A DNA stretch of 64,000 nt from an uncultured Lachnospiraceae bacterium (GCA_910588215.1 CAJUQJ010000009.1:62001-126000); one strand, 5' to 3'; shown: positions 1 through 9,382, numbered from the stretch's first letter. The notes: generated by a model from the sequence alone, not told the origin. Translations and numbers: made by a program.

Positions 1-805
1 TCGGTCCTACCGCCAACGGTACATTCTCCTTCGCCAGTTCCTCCACGATCAGATGTCCTTCCGTCACGTGCTCCAGCGTGATCTTCACACCGAATTCTCT
101 GGCAATACGGAGTGCTGTGAAAAGATCCTCCGCCGCATGGGCATGAGCCTTTAAGGGCATCTCCCCTTTTATCACCGGGATCAGAGCCTCAAGCTTCATG
201 TCAAAGGCCGGTTTCTTTGCCGGATCGTCTCCTGCCGCCTCTTTTTTCTCCAGATATTCCCTGGTCTTAAACAACATCTCCCGAAGCAGGGCCGCCGTAC
301 TCATACGACTGGAATCCTTCTTCTCACGATAGACTCTTTTGGGATTCTCACCGAAGGCACATTTCATGGCCACATTGTCACGCACCACCATGTCCTCCAC
401 CCTTCTGCCCACCGTCTTGATGGTAACAAAGGTACCACCCAGCACGTTAGCGCTCCCCGGCCCCACGCAGACGCAGGTCACCCCCGCCTCCGCAGCCTTG
501 GCAAATGCGGCATCCATAGGCTTCACGCCGTCAATCCCCCGCAGTTGCGGACTGACGATATCGTTCAGCTCATTATAATCCATCCCCTCATAACCAATCC
601 CATAGCCGTCAAGACCGATGTGTCCGTGGGCTTCCACGAAACCAGGATACACATGCAGGCCCTCCGCCTCTATGATCCGAACCCCTTCTTCTGTCTCCAG
701 ATGTTCGCCGATCGCCTTGATCTTACCGTTCTCCACCAGAATATCGGCCTGATAGGCCTCTTCACGAATAGCGTCGTGGAGCAATCCGTTTCTTACACAT
801 AACAT
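1..805 (-). CDS. Amidohydrolase family protein (3' end outside window)
   Basis: Runs off the left edge, so only about the first 268 residues are seen. The start is the ATG at 805, preceded by an AGGG-type ribosome site in the leader. The protein opens MLCVRNGLLHDAIREEAY and reaches YPGFVEAHGHIGLDGYG, whose H-x-H pair is the first metal-binding motif of the metal-dependent amidohydrolase superfamily (imidazolonepropionase / dihydroorotase-like fold). These enzymes hydrolyse amide or cyclic amide bonds in the cytoplasm; the substrate cannot be told from the sequence. It is followed by the glycine-rich stretch GPGSANVLGGTFVTIKTVG, common in uncharacterised amidohydrolases of this type. An unusual triple-hairpin leader lies upstream. 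Confidence 0.8.
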   Translation of the reverse strand, partial: MLCVRNGLLHDAIREEAYQADILVENGKIKAIGEHLETEEGVRIIEAEGLHVYPGFVEAHGHIGLDGYGIGYEGMDYNELNDIVSPQLRGIDGVKPMDAAFAKAAEAGVTCVCVGPGSANVLGGTFVTIKTVGRRVEDMVVRDNVAMKCAFGENPKRVYREKKDSSRMSTAALLREMLFKTREYLEKKEAAGDDPAKKPAFDMKLEALIPVIKGEMPLKAHAHAAEDLFTALRIAREFGVKITLEHVTEGHLIVEELAKENVPLAVGP

Positions 806-832
806 AGTCTTTTCCCTTTCTGCGCTGCTTTT

Positions 833-924
833 GTCTCAACTATGTTGAGACGTCGCATTAAACGAGTTTGTGTCAAGCAACGCGCAGACACAAATCTCGC
901 GATTGAAAATTTTAATTTTCAATC
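833..924 (-). repeat. Triple-hairpin leader element, copy 1
   Basis: Three consecutive inverted repeats lie just upstream of the amidohydrolase start: 833-851 (GTCTCAAC/GTTGAGAC), 863-899 (CGAGTTTGTGTC with GACACAAATCTCG) and 901-924 (GATTGAAAAT/ATTTTCAATC, 4-nt loop). The order and motif style match the element before the gene starting at 9342 and partly match the leader of the GH30 gene. The rest of 806-1061 shows no gene. Confidence 0.6.
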
Positions 925-1061
925 TTTACCCTCCTGCTCTTATTCCTGCCGAAGCCATGTGCAAGACTCCCGCAGCGTTATTCTGATTATAACAGAACTT
1001 CGATTCTTTCTGCAATCCATCTTCCCTGCAAAGCAGAAAAAGACCAGTGCTAAGATAAGGC

Positions 1062-3377
1062 CTACACCGTCAGCCTGCACAAGAAGAGCACATACCGCCA
1101 CTTCTTCCGCTCCCGCAGCACCGCCAGCAGTTCCTTTCTCTCCCTGACGGCTGTCTCAAGCATCTCCTGTCCTGCCGCCTTTTCCCCATACAGGATCTCT
1201 TCATAGTCGCTGATGCACTGCAGAGCACACAGGCTCTCTGCACGCTCCCGAAACTCCTGCAGTGTCTCCCCTTCTTCCCTGCGCAGGCCCAGCAGTCCGA
1301 GTGCCCGCAGATTAACGGCGATCTCCATCCGGAACTTCCCCGTCATGTCCAGTCTCCGGTACCGCCTTCTTCTCATCACCTGCTGTAATGCCAGAATGCC
1401 GCTCCCTGTCACGCAGACAGCCAGCACGGCATATCCCAGCACGGCCAGAAGCCGCCAGACTTCCCCGCCTGTTCCTGCGGCTTCCTCCTCCGCAGCCAGA
1501 CTCTCTCCCACGGGTACGGCTTGTGCAGCCCCTGCCGGCTTGTGCGCCGCTTCCCCGTAAGAAACCGGTATGCGCCTGCTCTCCCCCACCGCCCAGGGCG
1601 TATACCGAAGTCCGGCATACCCCGGCGTCGGCTCGAAGGGGATCCAACCCACACCGTCGAAATAGACCTCCGGCCAGGCATGCGCCATATCGCCGTACAC
1701 AGATGCCTCATGCTTCCCCTGTAACGGCACACAGAACCCCTGTACATACCGGGCCGGCATTCCCTGTGCCCTCGCCAGCAGCACAAAAGCCGTGGCGAAG
1801 TGGGTGCAGTACCCTTCCCTGCCCTCCAGCAGAAAATATTCCAGGAATGTCTCCGCATCTTCTATCTTTTCCGGCAGTTTTCGCGGCTGCTTCGTATAAG
1901 TAAAAGAAGCCAGTTCCGCTTCCATCCGCCGCAGGCTTTCCAGCGGATCTTGTGCCCCCGCCGTCAATTCCTCCACATACCGCCGTGTCTCTTCCGAGAG
2001 TTTCACGTCTTGCGCGTAAACCTGATAGATATGCCGCCGCCCCGCCGCTTCGGTATCATCCGCCGCCGTCCGGTCTTTTGCCGCATCTGATACCCTCACA
2101 TCCGCCATCGACTCCCGCAGGAAACGGTCAAAACTGTCCGCCCCCGCATTGATCTGATAATAACTTATCTCATACACCGTGCCGTATCCACGCTTTTCCC
2201 GAAACAGAAGATTATCCCCATCCCAGACATAGAAGTCCCTCTCCCGCGCCATCCTGATATCTTTCGTCTTCAAAGGAGCAAACAGGCAGGACGTGCGGAA
2301 ATATTTATACCGGATCTTAAGTGTGGCCGCAGTAAGCTGGTCTTGCAGCGAAGACGCCTCATACAGCCTGGCCGCTTCCTGTGTCTGCACCGCGTCCCAA
2401 AACTCCGGGATGTCTTTCCCCGTCCTCCCGGACTCCGGCCCCCGATACTTCTGCTGCCAGCCATATCCGTCGAAGGTATCATAGATCTTCCCCGTCAGAT
2501 ACACATTGGTCACGAGATTCCCCGTCCCCTGTACCGTCAACATCTCCCGGTCATTTTCCTGCAGCGCCCCATTTTCGGAAAATCCGCTCAGCCCCGTATC
2601 GAAATCATCCCCGCCGCCCTGCATGAAATTCTGGGCAAACCCAATCAAAGATTCACCAATCTCAGAACAGGTTTCTTTCACAAAACGCCACTCGTACGGT
2701 TCCTGAGGCGCCGGCATGCACAGCAGCAGAATAAAATACAGACCTGCAAACGGCACAAGCCACAGCACAGATCTCTGCCGGTCTGTGCCTTTAACCTTAT
2801 TCCACTCCCGCTGCACCCACTCTGTATAGACGAGCAGAATATAACACAGCGAGAAGGCCACCGCCGTATGAGAGATCTCCCACTCCGTCAGCAGCCCGAA
2901 AAGCAGCCAGGAGATCAGCAGGTCTGCCGTCATCACTTTCACTATAAGAAATCGCTGCAGGATAAACTGCAGGCCGTAACAGGCAAAAGTCACTATCACC
3001 ACCTGTACGATCTCATACCCTGCGCTCCACTCCGCCTTCCATCCCTCCTGTCCCGCCAGCCAGTGAACCCAGGAACGGAAAAACAAGCAGCCGGCCTCTC
3101 CGCCAAAAGCTGCCGCCACGACTCCCAGGAACACGGCTGTCAGGAGTACACAGACCGCCCTGCCCTTCACCGTAAAGCGCTGCATCCCTTCGCAGTATGC
3201 GAATACCACAGCCGCAGTCACAATATGCAGGAACGAGAGCGCGCCGATTCCCAGAAACCGCCCTGCCCCGGTCAGTATGATACCAAGCAGTATACCCCCA
3301 TTGATCAAGCGGCTGCCGTTCTGCCCCGCCCCGTGAAGCTTTCCCGGCCTTCCCCGCAAATGCAGCCTGTCTCCCAT
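1062..3377 (-). CDS. Membrane transglutaminase-like protein (TgpA type)
   Basis: 771 residues from the ATG at 3377, whose A is also the last base of the TGA of the DUF58 gene (TGATG overlap), implying translational coupling; a longer frame reaching 3545 lies inside the upstream gene and is not used. The N-terminal third is a series of hydrophobic segments (about six membrane helices). An extracytoplasmic transglutaminase-core domain follows, with GYCTHFATAF (Cys about 524) and DMAHAWPEVYFDG (His about 566), then WIPFEPTPGY supplying the acidic position. A last membrane helix (around LAVLGYAVLAVCVTGSGIL) and a cytoplasmic tail close it. The MoxR / DUF58 / transglutaminase trio is a recurrent operon of unknown function, probably cell-surface protein assembly or modification. 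Confidence 0.85.
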   Translation of the reverse strand: MGDRLHLRGRPGKLHGAGQNGSRLINGGILLGIILTGAGRFLGIGALSFLHIVTAAVVFAYCEGMQRFTVKGRAVCVLLTAVFLGVVAAAFGGEAGCLFFRSWVHWLAGQEGWKAEWSAGYEIVQVVIVTFACYGLQFILQRFLIVKVMTADLLISWLLFGLLTEWEISHTAVAFSLCYILLVYTEWVQREWNKVKGTDRQRSVLWLVPFAGLYFILLLCMPAPQEPYEWRFVKETCSEIGESLIGFAQNFMQGGGDDFDTGLSGFSENGALQENDREMLTVQGTGNLVTNVYLTGKIYDTFDGYGWQQKYRGPESGRTGKDIPEFWDAVQTQEAARLYEASSLQDQLTAATLKIRYKYFRTSCLFAPLKTKDIRMARERDFYVWDGDNLLFREKRGYGTVYEISYYQINAGADSFDRFLRESMADVRVSDAAKDRTAADDTEAAGRRHIYQVYAQDVKLSEETRRYVEELTAGAQDPLESLRRMEAELASFTYTKQPRKLPEKIEDAETFLEYFLLEGREGYCTHFATAFVLLARAQGMPARYVQGFCVPLQGKHEASVYGDMAHAWPEVYFDGVGWIPFEPTPGYAGLRYTPWAVGESRRIPVSYGEAAHKPAGAAQAVPVGESLAAEEEAAGTGGEVWRLLAVLGYAVLAVCVTGSGILALQQVMRRRRYRRLDMTGKFRMEIAVNLRALGLLGLRREEGETLQEFRERAESLCALQCISDYEEILYGEKAAGQEMLETAVRERKELLAVLRERKKWRYVLFLCRLTV

Positions 3378-4543
3378 CACAGCTTCCCCTCCAGTTTTGC
3401 TTCCACGGGAAGCACTACGATCCGCTTCCTCACACTGCCAAGTTTCATATACTCGTCCATATTCCCGTCCGTGACCAGACACAATACCGCGATCCCGCCG
3501 CCCGCCGCGATCTGTTCCGCCATCTCCCAGACACTGTCCGACCACGCATGCAATACGAAAAAGAGGATCCTGCAGTCCTGCCAGGCACCTCCTGCCAAAG
3601 CCTGCCTGCCCGTCTCCTCCACCGATTCCTCCTGCACGAAATCGATCGCCGCCGCCTGCCTGTAAAAGACGTCAAAATCTTTCAGATCCTGTACATGACG
3701 GCATACCATACCCCGCTGTCCATAGCAGATTCTGCAGGCCATATTCCGCTGCGCAAAATAGACCGTCAGCGCCAGAAGCACCTCCAGCATCTTATTTTCC
3801 AAAGGCAGATATTCCCTGTTATCAGCGCTGTACCGTTTTGTATCGCACAAGATCGCGATGCCTGTCTTTTCCTCTCCGGTGCGGGTCCTTACTTTCAGTT
3901 CCTGCGCCCGGGCGGTCGCTTTCCAGTGGATCTGCTTCAGCGCGTCTCCCGGCACATACTCCCGGACCACCACGTCCGGCTCCGTCTGCGCCCGATATGT
4001 CTCCCGCTGCAATAAGGCCTGGATATCTGCGATGCACTGCAGCTCATCGACCTGCACGACCCTAGGCATGACCAACGCCCTGATCGTCTCGGGCACCCTG
4101 TAGCTTACCTGAAACAGCCGTAGGAAATCCGTGATCACGATCTCCTTGACCCCGACCTCATACTCTCCCCGGTACTTGCAGACAAGCTTCGTCTCGAACG
4201 TATATCTGTCCCCCGGCAGCAACTCGTAGGACGTCCCGTCGGGCAGCTTTTCCACAGAAGAAAAAGAAGAAAACAACCGGACGCCCACACTCGTAAACGC
4301 AAAATGATCGTCATTCTGCAGCACGAAAAAGTAAGGCACAGGCTGCCCGCACACCACATTCCTGCTCTCCAGCTTCTGATAGATCTTAAACCGGAAATAC
4401 ACGCACAGCAGATAGATCGCCGCCACCACCGGCACAAATGTCACCCCAAAGAAGAAACCGTAGCTGACCGCACCCCCATAGAAGCTGATCGACACCAGGG
4501 AAAGGAGCCATAGTCCCAACAAAATCCATCTTCTTATTATCAT
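3377..4543 (-). CDS. DUF58 domain-containing membrane protein
   Basis: 388 residues; ATG at 4543 follows GGAG with good spacing. Two N-terminal membrane helices (about residues 5-50) precede a beta-rich region. The DUF58 signature REYVPGDALKQIHWKATA then follows, with LKVRTRTGEEKTG, and a von Willebrand-A-like C-terminal part (IAILCDTKRYS). DUF58 proteins pair with MoxR ATPases, and this gene sits between the MoxR ATPase upstream and the transglutaminase downstream, overlapping the latter by one base. The role is inferred as an adaptor or chaperone-like partner at the membrane; no enzymatic motif is seen. Confidence 0.85.
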   Translation of the reverse strand: MIIRRWILLGLWLLSLVSISFYGGAVSYGFFFGVTFVPVVAAIYLLCVYFRFKIYQKLESRNVVCGQPVPYFFVLQNDDHFAFTSVGVRLFSSFSSVEKLPDGTSYELLPGDRYTFETKLVCKYRGEYEVGVKEIVITDFLRLFQVSYRVPETIRALVMPRVVQVDELQCIADIQALLQRETYRAQTEPDVVVREYVPGDALKQIHWKATARAQELKVRTRTGEEKTGIAILCDTKRYSADNREYLPLENKMLEVLLALTVYFAQRNMACRICYGQRGMVCRHVQDLKDFDVFYRQAAAIDFVQEESVEETGRQALAGGAWQDCRILFFVLHAWSDSVWEMAEQIAAGGGIAVLCLVTDGNMDEYMKLGSVRKRIVVLPVEAKLEGKL

Positions 4544-4585
4544 TCTCTACTCCATTCCGAATCGTCACACCCTTACGCTGCCCGT

Positions 4586-5524
4586 TTATACCGGTATCTT
4601 CGCTTTCAGCACAAGACTTTTCAGGATAGAAGCCTCGTCCTCTTTCCTAAGTCTCGCATCTGTGGACAGCACCAGCCGGTGCAAAAGTACCTGCATCGCC
4701 ACCGCCTTCACATCATCCGGCTTCACATAGTCCCGGCCGAGCAAAAAGGCCTTGCTCTGGGAAGCCCGTACCAGCGCAAGCAGCGCCCGTGGGCTGGCGC
4801 CCAGGACAAACCGCTCCTCCTGCCTGGTCAGATCCACGATATCCTTCATGTACCCGAGCAATGCACTGCCGACACTTACCCTGGCCGCTGCTTCCTGCAT
4901 CTCCAACACTTCCGCCGCCCCGCATACTGCCTGCGCGGTATCCGGCGTCTCTCCCTTTAAGAAAGCCTCCGCCATTCGGATCTCCTGCACCCTTTCCGGA
5001 TAACCGATGGAAAGCCGCATCATAAAGCGGTCCATCTGCGCCTCCGGCAGGGGATAAGTCCCCAGAAATTCTACCGGATTCTGGGTGGCGATCACCATAA
5101 AAGGCCTGGGCAGTTCATGCACCACACCGTCCACCGTCACCTGTCCTTCCGCCATCGCCTCTAACAGGCTGGCCTGCGTCTTGGGCGAAGTCCTGTTGAT
5201 CTCATCCGCCAGCAGGATCTGGTTCATGACCACACCGGCCCGGTATTCAAACTCTTCTGTTTTCCTGTTATAGATCGAGACGCCGGACACATCTCCCGGC
5301 AGCGTATCCGGTGTAAACTGTATCCGCCCGAAACTGCAGGATGTGGTCCTGGCCAGTAGCCCGGCCAGCGTCGTCTTCCCCACGCCCGGCACGTCCTCCA
5401 GCAGAACATGCCCGCCTGCCAGCAGACAGACAAGCAGATCCTCCACCACGTCCTCCTTGCCGATGAAAACCCGGTCGATGCTTCCTCTTAACGCCTCTAT
5501 TGTCCCATATATTCCATGACCCAT
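4586..5524 (-). CDS. MoxR family AAA+ ATPase
   Basis: 312 residues from the ATG at 5524, preceded by GGAGGG six bases away; an upstream in-frame ATG at 5551 and a longer frame reaching 5851 have no spaced ribosome site and the latter overlaps the AraC gene. Walker A is EDVPGVGKTTLAG, Walker B ILLADEINRTSP, sensor 1 VIATQNPVEFLGTYPLPEAQ, followed by the MoxR lid domain with GASPRALLALVRASQSKAF. MoxR ATPases act as chaperones for metal-cofactor or surface-protein assembly; the partner here is presumably the DUF58 protein 42 bases downstream. First gene of a three-gene operon. Confidence 0.9.
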   Translation of the reverse strand: MGHGIYGTIEALRGSIDRVFIGKEDVVEDLLVCLLAGGHVLLEDVPGVGKTTLAGLLARTTSCSFGRIQFTPDTLPGDVSGVSIYNRKTEEFEYRAGVVMNQILLADEINRTSPKTQASLLEAMAEGQVTVDGVVHELPRPFMVIATQNPVEFLGTYPLPEAQMDRFMMRLSIGYPERVQEIRMAEAFLKGETPDTAQAVCGAAEVLEMQEAAARVSVGSALLGYMKDIVDLTRQEERFVLGASPRALLALVRASQSKAFLLGRDYVKPDDVKAVAMQVLLHRLVLSTDARLRKEDEASILKSLVLKAKIPV

Positions 5525-5595
5525 CCTGGTCCCTCCGCTTCTCGTGAACATCCTCTCTTCCCTACCATAAAAATACCGCAAAATAAATGCCTTGT

Positions 5596-6594
5596 CTACC
5601 TGCCACACCGGCACATATCCGTAAATATTTCTTTTGTTATCCCCAACTCCTGAAAGTTCTGATAACAATTCAGCTTCATGATATCCGGCTCCCGGAACCG
5701 CAGACGAGTGCCGGCGTGTTGTCTGGAACTGCGGTAGTCCTTCGGCGTCATCCCGACATACTTCTGAAATACCCGGTAAAAATTGCTCAGTCCTGTAAAC
5801 CCGCAGCCGTAGGCCACCGCCGAGACCTTCTCTGTCGTCTCCTCCAGGCATCGGCAGGCCGCATGCAGCCGCAGCACCGTGATGTAATGATTTAAGGCCG
5901 TTCCCACCTGCTCTGAGAAAAGCCGGTAGATCGTAGATTCACTCACATGCATCTCCCGCGCCAGGATCTTTGCATTTAACGTCTCGCCAATATGACTGTT
6001 GATGTAGGCAGTACAGCTGTCTATCAGCTCATGTTTCCTCTCCCCCATCCTTTTTCCGTCCACTTTGTACTTTACCAGTACCGTCAAAAGCTGATACATG
6101 TACATATGATAAGCGTTCCAGTTCTCTTCCTTCCGCAAGGGATGCTGACTGACAAACCGGTCTCTGTATTTTGCCTCCCCCTTCTGCTCCGCCGTCTGCA
6201 GATCCGCCATGCTCAGATACGTCATTTCGGACAATGCCTGACGGACTGACACCGCATCCCTCTCTGCAATGCCGTCTCCAAGCGTCGAACAGCAGATGCT
6301 CTTCCCTTCCATGTTGCCCAGCATCTTCCGGTCGACGGAACATATGATCTGCATATTGCCGGGTTCCCCATCGAAGATCTCGTGGCTGATCCCGCCGTCT
6401 ACCGTCACAAAATCCCCTTCCCGCAGATCGTACGCTTGGCCGTCTATCCGCACATGCATCTCTCCCCTGATACAATAGAGTATCTCTGCATGGTCATGCC
6501 AGTGGACGCCATTTACCATTACATTGATCGCCATCACCGAAACCGGAATCCCCAGCAGATCCGCTGCCCGGTTCGCCTCATAATATCCCCTCAT
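5596..6594 (-). CDS. AraC family regulator with cupin sensor domain
   Basis: 332 residues. The N-terminal half is a cupin-like ligand domain (VHWHDHAEILYCIRGEMHVRIDG, with the histidine cluster WHDH) and the C-terminal 100 residues carry two helix-turn-helix motifs of AraC type (LNAKILAREMHVSESTIYRLFSEQ and VSAVAYGCGFTGLSNFYRVF, ending GMTPKDYR). It is transcribed divergently from the GH30 gene, so it most likely controls that gene in response to a sugar or oligosaccharide. A candidate promoter is noted at 6700-6728. Confidence 0.88.
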   Translation of the reverse strand: MRGYYEANRAADLLGIPVSVMAINVMVNGVHWHDHAEILYCIRGEMHVRIDGQAYDLREGDFVTVDGGISHEIFDGEPGNMQIICSVDRKMLGNMEGKSICCSTLGDGIAERDAVSVRQALSEMTYLSMADLQTAEQKGEAKYRDRFVSQHPLRKEENWNAYHMYMYQLLTVLVKYKVDGKRMGERKHELIDSCTAYINSHIGETLNAKILAREMHVSESTIYRLFSEQVGTALNHYITVLRLHAACRCLEETTEKVSAVAYGCGFTGLSNFYRVFQKYVGMTPKDYRSSRQHAGTRLRFREPDIMKLNCYQNFQELGITKEIFTDMCRCGR

Positions 6595-6699
6595 GCCCTG
6601 CCCCCTGCCTTACCCTGCCTTATTTCCATTCCATGATACCTGGACCAAAAGGTACTTTATCCCCGGCGTTACCACGGGCTTCTCCGCATCCATGCTGTT

Positions 6700-6728
6700 A
6701 TTATAAAACGTCGTGACTGAATTTTAAA
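6700..6728 (-). promoter_or_regulatory. Candidate promoter of the AraC gene
   Basis: On the minus strand a perfect -10 TATAAT (6700-6705) is separated by 17 bases from a weak -35 TTTAAA (6723-6728). It lies in the 350-base interval shared with the divergent GH30 gene. No clear sigma-70 promoter for the GH30 gene could be assigned; apart from this promoter and the hairpin leader at 6842-6930 I see nothing else in 6595-6944. Confidence 0.45.
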
Positions 6729-6841
6729 TGTTTCTTTCTTTAATTTATCGATTTTTGACAGGATATTGGAAGTTTTTGCATGGATTTCATAAGTTTTATG
6801 CAGGAGATCATAGTACTCTGAATAAAGAGAGATTCCTGAAG

Positions 6842-6930
6842 GCTGTCAACGGACAGCGGAAGATACTGTGAAAAATAACTTTTTCACAGACAAATTTGTG
6901 CTGACACCCAAATTTGCAGGTGTTGGCAGC
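6842..6930 (+). repeat. Hairpin leader element before the GH30 gene, copy 2
   Basis: Three hairpins end 3 bases before the ribosome site: 6842-6857 (GCTGTC/GACAGC), 6866-6889 (CTGTGAAAAAT with CTTTTTCACAG) and 6900-6930 (GCTGACACC with GGTGTTGGCAGC, one bulge). The central hairpin shares the TGAAAAAT...TTTTCA core with copies at 901-924 and 9443-9477. Confidence 0.5.
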
Positions 6931-6944
6931 ATGGAGGATTTAGT

Positions 6945-8426
6945 ATGAAAGCAAAACAGATCATTACTTATGCAGTAGGCAGCAGGGTCATCGTGGAAGA
7001 GACCGCACTGCCCGTCACATCCGAGGCAGACGAACCCAAACACTTAGAATCAGGTGTCATCAATCTCTATCCCGATCTGACATTTCAGGAGATCGAAGGG
7101 TTCGGCGGCGCCCTGACAGACACGGTAGGTTACCTCTATTCCAAAATGAACGAGAACGATAGGAAACAGTTTCTGGAAGATCATTTCGGAAAGGACGGAC
7201 AGCATTACCGTTTCATCAGAATGCATATGGACAGCTGCGACTATTCCCTGGAAGAATATCAGGCAGTAGCAGACCCGGTAGCAGATCCGGCACTGACGAC
7301 CTTTTCCATCGAACGCGACCGTACCTATATGATTCCGATGTTAAAAGACGCCATGGCAATGACCGTGGAACCGTTCAGCGTCCTGTTAAGCCCCTGGTCG
7401 CCGCCGAAACAGTGGAAGACTCCGCCTGCGAAACCGAAAAACGACGCTTCCGTCTACGGTGCAGGATCCATGATGGCCGCCCTCGCACCGGAAATAGACT
7501 ATGACTCACCGTCAAGATGCCACGGCGGCAGCCTGAAAAAGGAGTATTACAGAAGCTGGGCGCTCTATCTTGCCAAATATGTACAGGCTTACCTGGACGA
7601 AGGCGTTCCTGTCACGATGATGACCTTGCAGAACGAGACTATAGCGGCAACCAACTGGGACAGCTGTGTCTGGACCGCACAGGAACAGAAGATCTTCCTG
7701 AAGGACCACCTGTATCCGGTATTCAAAGAGGCCGGCCTGGCCGATACCGTAGGCCTTTACATCTGGGACCACAATAAAGAACGGATCGTTGAGTTCTCCC
7801 GGGAAGTGATCGATGAAGAAACAGCCAGGATGATCGAAGGCATCGCATTCCACTGGTACTCCGGAGACCACTTTGAATCCCTTGGCATGGCCCATGACCT
7901 GTTCCCGAATCTGAAACTGATGAGCAGTGAGTGCTGCGCCCTTCATCCGCCCGGACAGACAAACATGTTCGCCGCATTGCTCGGCATGGGCGGTCCCAGC
8001 ATCGCAGAAGTAGAATATGAAGATGCCGCCACCTATGGACATGATATCATCGGCAACCTCAACAACGGCATGAACCGCTGGATCGACTGGAATCTCTGTG
8101 TGGACAAAAACGGCGGTCCCCGCCATGTCTCCTCAGGCTTCGGTGCGCCCATATGCGCCAACGAGGACGGTTCTTACAGGAAGCTTCTGACCTATCACTA
8201 CATCGGTCATTTCTCCCGCTACATCCTGCCCGGTGCAAAGAGGATCGGCCTAACTCGCTGTGACGATAAAGCAGAACTGACGGCTGCCAAGAATCCGGAC
8301 GGCTCCCTTGCAGTCATACTGTTAAATCGTGGTCATGCAGATGCTTCCTACGCCATCCGCATGAATGGCCAGATCATAAGGATCACGCTGCCGGCAAAAA
8401 CGATCAGTACAGTCTGCATCGCATAG
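6945..8426 (+). CDS. Glycoside hydrolase family 30 (glucosylceramidase-like)
   Basis: 493 residues; ATG at 6945 follows GGAGG by 7 bases. Family GH30 signatures are FQEIEGFGGALTDTVG near the N terminus, FRFIRMHMDSCDYS-like strand (FIRMHMDSCDYS), LSPWSPPKQWKTP, the acid/base region VTMMTLQNE (Glu after Asn) and the nucleophile region LKLMSSECCAL. A C-terminal beta-sandwich of about 80 residues follows. No signal peptide, so it is cytoplasmic and acts on imported oligosaccharides or glycosides; likely activities are beta-glucosidase, beta-xylosidase or beta-fucosidase of the GH30 family. Divergent from an AraC regulator that probably controls it. Confidence 0.88.
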   Translation: MKAKQIITYAVGSRVIVEETALPVTSEADEPKHLESGVINLYPDLTFQEIEGFGGALTDTVGYLYSKMNENDRKQFLEDHFGKDGQHYRFIRMHMDSCDYSLEEYQAVADPVADPALTTFSIERDRTYMIPMLKDAMAMTVEPFSVLLSPWSPPKQWKTPPAKPKNDASVYGAGSMMAALAPEIDYDSPSRCHGGSLKKEYYRSWALYLAKYVQAYLDEGVPVTMMTLQNETIAATNWDSCVWTAQEQKIFLKDHLYPVFKEAGLADTVGLYIWDHNKERIVEFSREVIDEETARMIEGIAFHWYSGDHFESLGMAHDLFPNLKLMSSECCALHPPGQTNMFAALLGMGGPSIAEVEYEDAATYGHDIIGNLNNGMNRWIDWNLCVDKNGGPRHVSSGFGAPICANEDGSYRKLLTYHYIGHFSRYILPGAKRIGLTRCDDKAELTAAKNPDGSLAVILLNRGHADASYAIRMNGQIIRITLPAKTISTVCIA

Positions 8427-8472
8427 CCGGTCAGGCGCATCGATCTCTCGTCTGCAAAATTGATACACTATA

Positions 8473-8503
8473 CAGAGAATGCCCAAACTTTGGGCATTCT
8501 CTG
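8473..8503. terminator. Bidirectional terminator hairpin between convergent genes
   Basis: Perfect 15-bp arms CAGAGAATGCCCAAA (8473-8487) and its complement (8489-8503) with a one-base loop centre, placed between the stop of the GH30 gene and the stop of the minus-strand acyltransferase-like gene. No strong T tract on either side. Confidence 0.65.
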
Positions 8504-8508
8504 AAACA

Positions 8509-9342
8509 TCAGATCCTTATGATCCCAAACGCACTGCCGACCGAACCGCCGGCAAGGAGCAATTCCTTAGCCCTGCGCTGCAGCGATGTCCGCTCCGGCA
8601 GTTTCTCATACGCCGTGTCTGCCGGAACCTGAAACAACCATTCTATGAATTCCTTACCTTCTCTGTCCTCCGATACGATCGTAAACCGCTCCTGAAAAGA
8701 TACGATATTGGATCCTCCCGGCAAAAGCTGCTTTAATACCGGCGACATCAGCCACGATTCACATGTATACCTGTCATATGAATACTCGGGATAATACATT
8801 CTGAAGAAATCTGTCGCTTCCCGCAAAGAGTGCTCCACCGCCTCCGGCGACAGGTCTGCATCCGACGGTATATGGACCGCAATGACATCTTCTCCCTCAT
8901 GCCTGTCAAACTCATACTCCAGGGTGCCGATCCGGAAAAGCCCCATGCTGACCTGTCTATAAGTCCACCAGCCTCTGTCAAAAAACATCCTCCCGTTCTT
9001 CTGTTCACACTCTCTCAAAAATCTTGTGAAACACTTCATCGTGTCTGCATATATTGTCTTCTCAATCCCCTTTTGACGATACCTCTCAAAAATGCGTCCT
9101 GCACACTCCAATTGGCAGTACAGCATCTTCATATCCGTCTTCCATTCCTGCCCACGTACCTCTTCCCCGGCCAGAAACGTGCCAAGTTCCTTATAAGCCT
9201 CTGCCGCCGTACCCCGCTCGGTCAACCGGTCCAGATACGGTGCTGCCTGTTCAAGATCCACTTCCTGGCGGACTGCCTGCAGACGTATTACGACTTCTGC
9301 CGGCAGTTCGATCAACCGGTATAAACTCTCCCTCTCCATCAT
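8509..9342 (-). CDS. Acyltransferase domain-containing protein (GNAT-C-like)
   Basis: 277 residues from the ATG at 9342, five bases after GGAGG; the frame stays open further upstream only through a hairpin repeat, which is not coding. The sequence, opening MMERESLYRLIELPAEVV, resembles small acyltransferase proteins with a GNAT-like C-terminal domain common in Lachnospiraceae: a helical N-terminal third, a middle with RMFFDRGWWTYRQVSMGLFRIGTLEYEF and EDVIAVHIPSDADLSPEAV, and a C-terminal WLMSPVLKQLLPGGSNIVSFQERF. Substrate unknown. Family identification is from memory of similar sequences and is moderate. Confidence 0.6.
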   Translation of the reverse strand: MMERESLYRLIELPAEVVIRLQAVRQEVDLEQAAPYLDRLTERGTAAEAYKELGTFLAGEEVRGQEWKTDMKMLYCQLECAGRIFERYRQKGIEKTIYADTMKCFTRFLRECEQKNGRMFFDRGWWTYRQVSMGLFRIGTLEYEFDRHEGEDVIAVHIPSDADLSPEAVEHSLREATDFFRMYYPEYSYDRYTCESWLMSPVLKQLLPGGSNIVSFQERFTIVSEDREGKEFIEWLFQVPADTAYEKLPERTSLQRRAKELLLAGGSVGSAFGIIRI

Positions 9343-9382
9343 CCTTACCTCCATGCCGAAGCAGTTCTTTTGCGAAGGCCGC

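Noticed and set aside
2343..3665. 440-codon open frame on the plus strand
   Set aside because: Lies fully antisense to the transglutaminase and DUF58 genes, Pro/Arg/His-rich composition, no ribosome site; a GC-driven shadow.
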